A stretch of DNA of 22,785 nucleotides from an uncultured Bacteroidota bacterium (GTDB lineage Bacteria; Bacteroidota; Bacteroidia; Bacteroidales; P3), in the NCBI GenBank assembly GCA_902766265.1, contig CACXCY010000073.1, positions 1 through 22,785 of the forward strand, written 5' to 3'. The notes below the pieces were generated by a model that saw only the letters and a program-made list of their open reading frames with translations, searched no databases and had not been told where the DNA came from. Shown in pieces: positions 6,782-17,500 of the stretch. How positions within the stretch are numbered: the first letter of the stretch is position 1; each line of letters begins with the position of its first letter. The translations under genes and the position numbers were made by a program.

Positions 6782-6814
6782 GCAAAAGTACAACCTTTTT
6801 CAGAAACGGCAAAA
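6782..6814 (-). promoter_or_regulatory. Promoter for tRNA-Glu and rpsT
   Basis: The minus strand shows TTTTG (6814-6810), a spacer of 19 nt, and TACTTTTGC (6790-6782), matching TTTG-N19-TAnnTTTGC exactly. The transcription start would be near 6775, about 65 nt before the tRNA 5' end. This is the best-formed promoter in the window and probably serves both the tRNA and rpsT. Confidence 0.8.
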
Positions 6815-6850
6815 TTTTTTTTAACCGCCGTTGTTCATTTCTTCCGCCGA

Positions 6851-7525
6851 TTAGTCTGTATCTGCCTGGAAATGAAATCCGAGACGCTTTCCCGTTACCA
6901 TCGATTTTTTGTTGAAATTGGTACGCATCTCGCCCACCGACACCAGCTTAACTTCATCGTAGGGCGGTGTTAAAAGATCGAAATTTGTGGTGTACTCGAT
7001 GGCCGATTCCACGATGCTTTGCACCGACTCGTTGGTTATCAGCGAAGTGTTGAAATTGTTGAAAAGCATCCCCAGCTCGCGCTTGCCCTCGATAAAGTAG
7101 TGTTTGTCCATGTTAACAAACACACGACCAATCATATATCCCAAATCGTTGTCCCGTTGGTAGAGAAATGAGTCGGCCAGAAAATTGTATATGTGTATCA
7201 CTCCGCAGAACGAGCGTTTGGGATCCTCGCGGATATAGGGGGTCTTCATCACCTCGTGGTTGCGTGAAAACTCGAACACGTTGGTGTGCATCATAAAGAT
7301 AAGCACGTCGCCGGCGAACTTCACCTCGAACTCGAAGTCGCCTCGGTCGGTGAACTCGAAACGGACATCTTTGCCGTTGATCTGCCGCTCCTGTTTGAAA
7401 AGGTCGATGATTTCGCGTGTCGTGGTGCGGAACAGCTCGAAGGTCTCCTTCGTGGCGGCGTACACATGCTGTTTCAGCTCCCCTTTGTTGAATACCAGGT
7501 CGCTTAGTGATTTTTTCAATTCCAT
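6851..7525 (-). CDS. Conserved-looking protein of unknown function
   Basis: The preferred start is ATG 7525 (224 residues, MELKKSLSDLVFNKGELKQ). The reading frame stays open upstream to 7738, but that extension is low-complexity and runs into the CTAG repeat tract, so it is probably not translated; an in-frame ATG at 7558 is a second possibility. The protein is soluble, mixed alpha/beta and acidic-basic balanced, with no signal peptide or membrane helix. Recognisable stretches include 'RFEFTDRGDFEFEVKFAGD' and 'GYMIGRVFVNMDKHYFIEGK'. I cannot assign a family. The regular codon use and the compact fold-like pattern support a real gene. No Bacteroidetes -7 box was found just upstream. Confidence 0.72.
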   Translation of the reverse strand: MELKKSLSDLVFNKGELKQHVYAATKETFELFRTTTREIIDLFKQERQINGKDVRFEFTDRGDFEFEVKFAGDVLIFMMHTNVFEFSRNHEVMKTPYIREDPKRSFCGVIHIYNFLADSFLYQRDNDLGYMIGRVFVNMDKHYFIEGKRELGMLFNNFNTSLITNESVQSIVESAIEYTTNFDLLTPPYDEVKLVSVGEMRTNFNKKSMVTGKRLGFHFQADTD

Positions 7526-8142
7526 GGTGATAGCGTTTGAATTTTTATAACGTCTCATGCCTTTTTTTATTGTGTGCTTCTCAGGCCGCCCCCACGCGCG
7601 TTTCTCCGCCGCCGTCGCCAGCCCAATCTTCCCGGCAAGTAAAGAGCTGGAGTGCCAGTAAGCCCTAGCAATCCTAGTAATCCTAGTAGCCCTAGTACTA
7701 CTAGAAGCACTAGTGGGTACTAGCAATATACTAGCCACATACTGGCAATATACTAGTTACATACTAGTTACCCTAGAGTTACCCTAGAGTTACCCTAGAA
7801 TTTGGCTAGAATTACCCTAGAATTACCGATGGTGGAATAAACGCTTACAGAGGCGTTCAACCCTTGGAAAGGGCTCTTGGCGGGGGGAGAAAGTATACCC
7901 ATCTACGCGAAGTTTGCAGGTTTAGTATGTGCATACGTGTAAAAATTGCAAAATATATCATAAGTTGCAGAAATAAAATAGATTGTGTTGCTAAAAAATA
8001 TCATTTTAGGCCACTTTGGGTGTGCAGCGGTTGCACTGGCGGAGGACGATTTCGCAGGGCAGCATGTAAACCATGAGGTTATCCTTCCACCGCAAGATTT
8101 TTTAACATAATAAAATATAATTAACATTTTTGTAGCCGATTT
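7526..8142. other. Intergenic region without a convincing gene
   Basis: This stretch holds the CTAG tandem tract (7665-7820), two small hairpins around 7839-7880 (AACGC/GCGTT and CCCTT/AAGGG), and AT-rich DNA from about 7920 to 8140. Short open frames on both strands lack coding character. It separates the unknown protein gene from the promoter of the giant secreted protein; the two genes diverge. Confidence 0.6.
7665..7820. repeat. CTAG-rich degenerate tandem repeat, period changing from 9 to 11 bp
   Basis: Fifteen CTAG tetranucleotides occur in 156 bp. Their starts are 7665, 7674, 7683, 7692, 7701 and 7710 (period 9), then 7720, 7731, [7742, degenerate CTGG], 7753 and 7764 (period 10-11). 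They continue at 7773, 7784, 7795, 7806 and 7817 (mostly 11). The 9-bp unit resembles CCTAGTAAT; the 11-bp units are of the types TACTAGTTACA and CCCTAGAGTTA. The units are imperfect, as expected of an ageing or still evolving minisatellite. The tract is upstream of the minus-strand unknown protein and about 350 bp before the giant-gene promoter. Confidence 0.93.
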
Positions 8143-8177
8143 TTTGCGTCGGGATTAAATAATAATTGTATCTTTGC
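8143..8177 (+). promoter_or_regulatory. Promoter of the giant secreted protein gene
   Basis: TTTG at 8143-8146, a 22-nt spacer and TATCTTTGC at 8169-8177 match the Bacteroidetes housekeeping promoter well. The start would be near 8184, giving an unusually long leader of about 390 nt before ATG 8572. The DNA upstream of it is AT-rich. Confidence 0.7.
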
Positions 8178-8183
8178 AGTCCA

Positions 8184-8571
8184 CATAAATATAAATTATA
8201 CTATAGTAATAGCAACGTAAAAGGAAAGTGCAATATGATTCTTGATGCACATAACCAATTGATTATCACCCCCCCCATTACAGGTGTAATTTCGGGGCTG
8301 GTTTCACTTACGTTTGCTTTGACTTTCTTTCCCGCGCGGCCAAATTCCCTTTGTGCGGGATGCTTTCCACTCTCGTGCCGCAGAGGGGTTCCTCCTTTGC
8401 GGGCTTTCCTCACCTGTCGTCCCTCCGGCGACGGGGTGTTTCCTATTGTCTCTTCGCTTGTCTGTCCCACAAAAAGGTTGCGCCGTTGCGCATGATGAAT
8501 CGGACGAGATGAGCTGCTAACAAGAATAACAAAAATCAATTCAAATAATTATTAATCAAAACACAACACCT
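8184..8571 (+). other. Long 5' leader of the giant gene, with C8 tract and hairpins
   Basis: After the promoter there are about 390 nt with no convincing gene. The leader contains a run of eight C at 8269-8276 followed by the small inverted repeat ATTAC-AGGT-GTAAT (8277-8290). A better hairpin lies at 8378-8402 (CCGCA.GAGG/CCTC...TGCGG). An ATG at 8235 opens an 86-codon frame ending at 8495 that crosses the C8 run; its product looks non-coding (Pro/Ser/Cys-rich, no family). The last 50 nt are AT-rich and unstructured, suited to ribosome entry. The GC-rich middle may be a dispersed repeat or an RNA regulatory element; neither can be shown here. Confidence 0.5.
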
Positions 8572-11500
8572 ATGAAAAAGTTTCTACAAAACTTGTTGCT
8601 TGTGGTAGCATTAATGTTGCCATGGGTGACACAGGCGCAGTCGGGATGCAACTTTACAGTCCCGTTCAGCGAGAACTTTGACGGTCTCACTGGCAATACG
8701 TCAGTGAGTACAGCAGGTGCTACACCCGCGTGCTGGAATTTTATCTATACCGGCACGAGCACGGGTTATGCTCCTCACGTTTTCAGTGGCACCTACGCCC
8801 CGAACACCGGTAACAACTCCTTAGTGATGACGGCTGGTAGTTCGACAACCTATGGCACAGCCACTTATGCTATTTTGCCTTTGATAACAGGCGATATCAA
8901 TGGCACGCTATTGTCCTTTTCCTATAAGATGGAGTCACTCACTCAAGGTTCGCTCTCGGTGGGTTATCTCACTGATGTGAATGATGCTACATCTTATGTG
9001 AACATTGGCACCGTTGTAAGTGCAAATGCCCATGCTGAGGAAGTGTACAGATTAGACTCCATTCCCACTAACGCTCGCGTGGCGTTCCGCTGGACGGGTG
9101 TCACCTCTTCCTACTACTCTTGCGCAATTGATGACATATCAATAGTTGCAGCACCATCTTGCATGTATCCATTTTCCCGTACATTGGCAGCTGATACCAT
9201 CACTGCTACTACTGCCACTCTGACATGGGGCCTTGGTGGTACCGAGTCGGCCTGGAACGTCTTTGTCAGCCCCACGCAGGTTTCTGACTTCTCCAATGTG
9301 ACCGCCACTCCTGTCACTTCGAGGACTTACACCGCCACCGGCCTTACGGCCAACACTCCCTACTATTTCTACGTTCAGGCCGTCTGCGACACCAATGACG
9401 TCAGCTCGTGGACCGAAGGCACCTTCCGCACGGCATGTGCCATGATGACCCTCACCACCACAACGCCTTTGCGTGAAGACTTTGAGCAGCTCGACGCCAA
9501 CACGATTCCTTCCTGCTGGCTGCGTACCGACACCTACGTCTCGGGCTCCACCGTGCGTCCGAGTGTTGTTGCCTCCAATGCATACGAGGGCAGCAAGTCT
9601 CTCTATTTCTACACAACCAGTACCTATAAATCCAATATTATAGCTACTCCCGAGCTCAGCAACATCAACACGTTGCGGGTGAATTTCTATGTAAAGACCT
9701 CGTCGGCCACCTACACGCCTACCCTTTTTGCAGTCGGTGTGCTGGAAGGCGACACGGGCTTCGTGGCTATTGACACTATTGCTGTTACTACCACCTACGA
9801 GCCCTACGAGGTGCAGTTCGGTGGCTACAGCGGCAACGGTACCCGCATAGCTTTCAAGAGCTACAAATCGGGTTCATCCTATGCGTACGTTGACAACGTC
9901 GTTGTGAGCCCCATCCCCTCTTGCCAGAGTCCCATCAACGTGACCATCGCCGATTCCACCATCACAGCCACAACGGCTAATATCAGCTGGACATCGCGTG
10001 GCACCGAGACAAGCTGGAAGATTGTGGTGAGCGACTCGCTGGTGGCCAATCCCGACAGCGTCAACGGCTCCATGATTGCCACCAATCCTTACACCGCCAC
10101 TGGTCTCACCCCCAACACGCCCTACTACGTGTATGTGAAGGCCAACTGCGGCGGCGGCGACATGAGCGAATGGTCGCGTGTGGCTTCCTTCCGTACCGGA
10201 TGCGCCCCCGTCAGCACGATGGCTACCGATGGTTTCGAGGAGTATGATGCCAATGCCGTCCCATTCTGTTGGCAGCAAGTGGTGACTTACACCTCGGGGA
10301 GCACTGTATATCCCTGTGTGGTGAGCAGCAACGCCCATGCCGGCTCCAAGAGCGTACAGCTCTACACCTATGCGACCGGCAGTGTGTACAGCAGCATCAT
10401 CGCAACACCCGAATTCAACAACCTCGACACCTTGCGGGTGCGTTTCTATGCAAAAACTGCAAGAAACAATGAGCCCGCTCTGTTTGTGGTAGGTGTGATG
10501 GAAGGCGACACCGCTTTCGTGGGTATTGACACCATCACGTTGGCCACCTCTTATCCTACCGATCCTTTTGAGGTGCGTTTCAACAACTATAGCGGCAACG
10601 CTTCGCGCATAGCTTTCTATAGCTACAAAACCACAGGTACCTCGTATGTGTACATCGACGATGTGACCGTCGACGGTATCCCCTCCTGTAGTGCCATCGT
10701 AGGATTGGGCGACAGCGCTGTGACAGAAGACGGCGCCGCCATCTACTGGACATCAGTAGGCAGCGAGAGCGAGTGGAACCTCATTGTGAGCGACACCGCT
10801 GTGACCGACTTCTCCAGCTGGGAGCCCATGCTCGTCAACGAGAACCCTTTCGTGGTGGGCGGTCTTAACAGCAACACCCTCTACTATGTCTATGTGCAGG
10901 CCGTTTGCGACACCAACGACGTCAGCGCTTGGAGTGCTGTTCATAACTTCTACACCCAGTGTGGCAGTTTTACCGTCCCGTTCAGTGAGAACTTTGATGG
11001 TCTCACCGGCACCTCCTCAATAAGTAGTTTTAGTTCGGTTCCCAGATGCTGGGAGTTCATCTATACCGGTTCGAGTACGGGCTATGCTCCTCATGTTTAC
11101 ACAGGCAGCTATGCTCCGAATGCAAGCAACAACTCATTGGCACTGACGGCTGGTACGGCTGAAACCTATGGTGAAAACACCTATGCCATACTGCCTCAGA
11201 TGACAGGCGACCTCAGCGGCAATGTGCTGACATTTAGCTATAAGATGGAATCTGCTTCCAACGGCACTCTTTCGGTGGGCTACATCACCGATGTGAACGA
11301 CGCTACCACTTATGTGAGTACCAACACTTTCACCAACTCCACTACCCGTACAGAAGTGGAATACACATTTGGTACTATCCCCGTCAACGCCCGTATCGCA
11401 TTCCGTTGGTCGCATAATTCTTCGTACTATTCCTGTGGTATCGACGATATCGTCCTCAACCCAGCACCTTCGTGCCCCAAACCGTCCGACGTACGCGTCA

Positions 11501-14500
11501 TCAATGTTGGACATGACAATGCCGACATCGCGTGGACTGCCGGCGGCAGCGAATCGCAATGGAACATTATTGTGAGCGACAGCGTCATCACCGATTTTGA
11601 CAATGCTCCCAACCTCGCCGGTGGTATCGGCAATCCCTACACGGCTCAGGGTCTCTCGGCCACCACTACCTATTATGTATATGTGCAGGCCGACTGCGGC
11701 AATGGCGATGTCAGTGCCTGGACACGCGCTATGACGTTCACCACCACCTGCAACCCGGTGGCAGCTCCCATTGTGGAGAACTTTGCCACTACGGCGGTGA
11801 ATGCTATGCCCACCTGCTGGAACAAGATTACCTCCAGCACCACCGATCCTCGGGTGGTAATGAATACCAGTACTACAACCTACGCGTATACCGATTCGCT
11901 GTGTCTCAGAATGTACGGTAGCGCTCCCCAGGTGGCAATCATGCCTCCGGTGAGCGATATGCTCAGCACGCTGCGCGTGAACTTCTTCGCCAAGGCGACC
12001 ACTATCCCCAGCGTGTTTGCCGTTGGTGTGATGGAGGGCAGCAACTTTGTCGGCATCGACACCATCACGCTTACCTCCAGCTATGTGGAACATGAGGTCT
12101 CGTTGGCCGGCTATCAGGGTACCAGCCATCTGGTGGCTTTCAAGGCCAGCAACGGCACCAGTACTTTCTACGTCTATCTCGACAGCGTGGTGCTGCAGGC
12201 GTTGCCTTCGTGTCCTGCACCTGTGAATGTGGCCGCTACCAACGTCACCGCCAACAGTGCCGACATTATTTGGACCCGAGGCGACACTAATCAGTCGGTG
12301 TGGGAGATTGTGGTGACCGACTCCAGCTATATCGACACCAATATGGCTCAGACGGTGTACAACCAGCCCTATCCGCTGACCAACCTCACCCCCAACACTA
12401 CCTACTATGTGACGATACGCGCCAACTGCATCGGCGAGAACAGCAGATGGTCGAATGTATTTAGCTTCACCACCCCCTGTGTGCCATTGGCTGTTCCCTA
12501 TAGAGAGAACTTCAGCACCTACCCAGCCAACTCCTCACCGAGCACCGCCGGTGTCACTCCTGGATGCTGGGACATTATCTATACGGGTACGAGCACGGGC
12601 TATGCACCTCACGTTTACAATGGCACATACGCTCCGAATGCAAGCAACAACGCATTGATCATGACAGCAGGTTCGTCGGCAAGCTATGGTCCCTATACCT
12701 ATGCCATACTGCCTGAGATGAATACTGATATCAGCAACCATGTGCTGAATTTTTCATATAAGATGGAAAACGCATCCAATGGTATGCTGACGGTGGGCTA
12801 TATCACAGATGTGAACAATACCAGCTCCTATGTGCCTGTCGACACTATCGTTAGTTCGACTACCGCTGCCACGGGAAGCTGCACATTTGAGTCCCTCCCC
12901 ATGAATGCTCGTGCAGCGTTTTGCTGGTCGCACAATAGCTCTTCGTATTACTATTGTGCTATTGACGACATCCTGTTAGAACCTGTTACATCCTGCCCCA
13001 GACCGACAGCTATCGTTTCCACGGGTACCACCCTCAGCAGTGTTTCGCTGAAGGTTATTGACAGCGTGAACATCAGTGGTTGGGAAGTCGTCTATGGTCC
13101 TTACGGGACATTACCCGACAGCATGTCGCTGACAACGACACAACTCTACGACGATACGATTACTATCATGGGCTTGTCCGACACCATGAACTACGACTTC
13201 TATGTGCGTGCCAACTGTACGGACAATACCCATAGTAACTGGAGCGGTCCTCTTACCGTGATGCCCGGTCTCTTCGTCATGGGCACTCCGGGTATCGACA
13301 CTCTCCGCACCTGCGGATTCCGCATTGCAGACAATGGCGGTTTGCTAGGTGACTACAGCGCCAACGCCAGAGACACTCTGTATATCTATCCTACCAGCCC
13401 CGACTCGCTGGTGCGTATCACGGGTACACTCAACAGCGAAAACAACTACGATTATCTTTATATTTACGATGGTGTCGGAGCTTCGGCTACGCTGATAGAA
13501 AGATACTGCGACGTAGCGACTATCGACACCACCTCGGTCAGTGGCCCTGTAACGTTGGTGTTCTATAGTGACGGTGGCACCCAGAGAGCTGGTTTCGACC
13601 TTACCGTCAGCTGCGTTCCTGCGCCCTCCTGCGCTGAGATTCAAAACCTGACAGTGGACAACATTGCCGGTGCTAGCGCTACCCTGAGTTGGATATATAC
13701 TTCTACCAACAGCACTCCCAGCAACTATTCGGTGCTGGTGATTGACACCGCTACGGGCGACACCGCATACGTAGGATTGGTGGACACCAATGTGGTTGAC
13801 CTCATCCGTCTCAGTCCCGCCACTACCTACAGAGTGTCGGTTATCACCAACTGCGACAATGCTGAGATTAGCGAGCCGGTGATTGTCTACTTCACTACCA
13901 CCTGCCTCGCTGGCGGCGCCTTCGTTGTGGGTACCGGATCGGGAACGAACTCTTACTTGCCTGCATACTATAATTATAGTAGCACTCTGTCGCAACAGAT
14001 ATTCGAAGCGGCCGAGTTCCAGCAGGATACCATCCTCGGTTTGGCTTTCCACGCCAACAGCGATGCAACCGGTCCCTACACCTTCAATATCTATCTCGAC
14101 ACCACCAGCCAGAGTTCATACAACGCTATCGGCAACTATGTGCGTCAGGATAGCACCCATCGTGTCTTCTCGGCCACCAACTACACTTTCACCCAAGGTT
14201 GGAACGAGTTCCGTTTTGCTACACCTTATGTGAAGCCGGCCGGTAACCTGCTTGTTACTTTCGAGAAGCCATCTGGCATGAGCAGCAGCTTTACATTCCT
14301 GTCAACATCGACAACGGGTAACTATAGAGCTGTCTATGCCTATTCCGACGACACCGTGTTGAGCGCCAACGAGCAGATGTACTCCACCAGCTATTCTGCT
14401 GATGTCTATGTGAGTGCATCCCGCACGGTTAGTCGCAACAACATCAAGTTCTTGGCACCATGCATTGATGTAACGTGCGTGGCTCCCAGTGTGCGTCTTG

Positions 14501-17500
14501 GTTCCGTCAACGATAGCAGTGCCGTTATCAGCTGGTATCCGGGATTGTCCGAAACCAACTGGAAGGTCGAATACCTGGCTGCTGGCGACAGCGTCTGGGT
14601 TGAGTCCGACTCCAACACCACTCTGACCACTACCACCATCAACGGCTTGCAGCCCAACAGCGACTACGCTGTGCGCGTAAGCAGTCTCTGCACCGATACG
14701 ATGGTGTCGGCTTATGTCCGCTTCCACACATCCTGTGCTGCCGCCACCCTGCCGTTTAGTGAGAACTTCGACAACTATCAGGCCAACTCCAGTGTGAGTA
14801 CCGCTGGTGAAACGCCCGGATGCTGGGACTTCATCTACACTGGTACAAATGCGAACTATGCTCCTCACGTATACAACGGCAGTTACGCTCCGAACGCCAG
14901 TAATAACTCTCTGGTGATGACTGCAGGTGCAGCAGATTATGGTTCCAACAACTACGCCATCCTGCCTCCGATGACGGGCGAACTCAGCCGCATGGTACTG
15001 TCGTTTAGCTATAAGATGGAAAGTGCCACCAATGGTAGCACGTTGACGGTGGGTTACATTACCGATGTGAACAATGCCGGTACTTTTGTGCCTGTCACCT
15101 CTGTCACAAGTTCAACGACTCCTGTTTCCGTAGAACGCGAACTCGGCACCATACCGGCCAATGCCCGTGTGGCGTTCCGCTGGTCGCATACCTCTTCATA
15201 CTACTCTTGTGCCATCGACGATGTGATGCTGCAGCGTGCCCCTGCTTGCGGACGTGCTCAGCGGATTCGCGTCGACAGCACCACCACCACAGCTGCCTAC
15301 ATCTCGTTTGTCGACACCAACAACGCTGGCGACTACACCATCTTCTGGTCTACCACCAACGATGCTGCCACCGCTGTCGACAGCACCACTGTCATGGGCA
15401 GCCCCTGCACGCTGACCAACCTCCAGCCGGGCATGACTTATTATGCTTGGTTGCGCGTCAACTGCACCAGCGAACCCAGCTGGCTGGCTCCCATCCCCGC
15501 AATTAACACGCAGTGCGCACCTGTCGTGGTGACAACCACCAACGTCTACACGCAAAACTTCGAGGCAGGTGTACTGCCCAACTGCTGGACACAGGTAACT
15601 GCGAACAACAACGTGGTATGGACCTTTGACAACAGCGGCACCTATGCCCACAACAGCAGCAACGCCGCTGGTTTTGACCAGACTGCCAACAATGTAGTGA
15701 AACTCGTCACGGGCGAGTTCGACTTCTCACAGCTCGACACCAACGCTCGCGTCACCTTCTGGCGCTTGCAGAAAGTGTACTCCTCCAGAAACGACTCCCT
15801 TACGTTGTTCTACAAGGTCAACTCATCCGACTCTGCATGGACGGCATTTGCCCGCGTCGGTGACGATGTCTCTGAGTGGACCAAGGAAGAGTTTGTGTTG
15901 CCCAACTCATATGGTGCTACCACCTACCAGGTGGCCTTCGAGGCCTACTCCAGAGGTGGTGACGGCGTCTTTATCGACGACGTGACCGTCAGCCGTATGT
16001 CTACCTGTGCTACACCTAATAGTTTGGCTGCCAACTATGTCGGCTCTGACTCTGTTGTTCTGGGTTGGGTCGGTACCAACAGCAGCTACATCGTGGTTTA
16101 TCGCGAGCAAGACAGCACCACATGGCAGAGCGTGACCTCCACCGCTACCCTGCGTGGCATCGGCGGTCTGCAGCCCAACACCACCTATGAAGTGGGTGTG
16201 TACGGTGTTTGCTCCGGCGATACCAGCTACATGAGCGATCCTATCACGTTCACCACCTATTGCAGTGCTGCTGCTCTTCCCTACACCGAGAACTTCAACA
16301 GCTACACAACAGGCCTCCTTACAGGTTCCTCCTGGACTGGTCATCCCAACATGACCATGCCGACCTGCTGGAGAATGCTCAACAGGTCGAATAGCACAAC
16401 ATCCCCGTGCGTCGCTGTATCCAACTACAACACACGTACTATCGACAGCACCAACTACCTCACTGTCTACTCCAACTACTCTACACCGCTCTACATGATT
16501 CTGCCTATGATGAGCGAGCCCGTCGACACGTTGCAGATTCAGTTCGACTACAAACTTAGCAGTTCGTCGCTGACTGCTGTGCTCGGTGTGATGACCAATC
16601 CTGCCGATGCCAACAGCTTCCTGCCGCTCGACACGCTGGAATACGCAGGCAACCATGTACAGCACTACTTCCCGAGAGACAATGCATTGAACAGTAGTGC
16701 CAACTACTACATCACCATCATGGTGAAAGGTAGCGGCTACTATCTCTCACTGGATAATCTGAGTGTGGATTACGCTCCTACCTGCTATGAGCCCACCGCT
16801 CTGGCAGCAAGTGCCATTGGCATGAACACTGCTACTCTGGGTTGGACCAGTACCGCTACAAGATTCGAGCTTAACTACCGTCAACAAGGTAGCGCTTCGA
16901 CTCCTTGGACCAGCGTTGCCGCCACCAGCACCACGGCTAACCTCACAGGCCTCACGGCTTCGACTACCTACGAGGCCCGCGTGCGTGCCATCTGCTCGGC
17001 TACCGACACCAGCGACTGGAGCCAGGTCTACACCTTCACCACGACTTGCGCAGCTCAGGCGGTGCCTTACAGCCAGGATTTCGAATCCTACACAGGTACA
17101 GCTTACAATGTAGCAGGTGTGCTGCCCAGATGCTGGGATGCCTACTCCGACGGCACCAGTAATCTCTACTTCCCGCACGTTGTGGACGGCAGCGGCAGCT
17201 CATATAACTACTGCCACGGTACCCGTTCGCTTGTTATGACTTCGGGTGATATCACATACGGCAGTGTAAAAGTGGTGGCTCTCCCCGAATTTACCACGCC
17301 GGTGAACCAGCTGAAGATGGACTTCTGGATGTCTACCGAGAGCAGCACGAACGGTACACTCTATGTGGGTTATGTGACGGGCAGCAACTTCAACACCAGC
17401 TTCGTTGCTGTGAAGACCATTCCTGCTTCGTCAACGACCTACCACGGCTCTAACAGCGGCAATCAGGCCAATGGTTTATACGACACAGTCGTGTTCACCA

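Noticed and set aside
7665..7820. Insertion sequence or transposon end
   Set aside because: No transposase frame, no terminal inverted repeats and no target duplication were seen; the tract is a simple degenerate tandem repeat.
8235..8495. Small plus-strand ORF (86 codons) containing the C8 run
   Set aside because: The product is Pro/Ser/Cys-rich without a recognisable family and most of it comes from the odd GC-rich segment; kept only as part of the leader finding.
8201..8539. 112-codon minus-strand frame in the leader of the giant gene
   Set aside because: Low coding character, no signal or domain, and it lies wholly within the inferred leader; considered non-coding, possibly part of a dispersed repeat.
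11134..12129. 331-codon minus-strand frame inside the giant gene
   Set aside because: Opposite-strand shadow caused by the codon composition of the FN3/jelly-roll region; similar frames occur all along the gene (for example 13345-14052 and 17476-18357).
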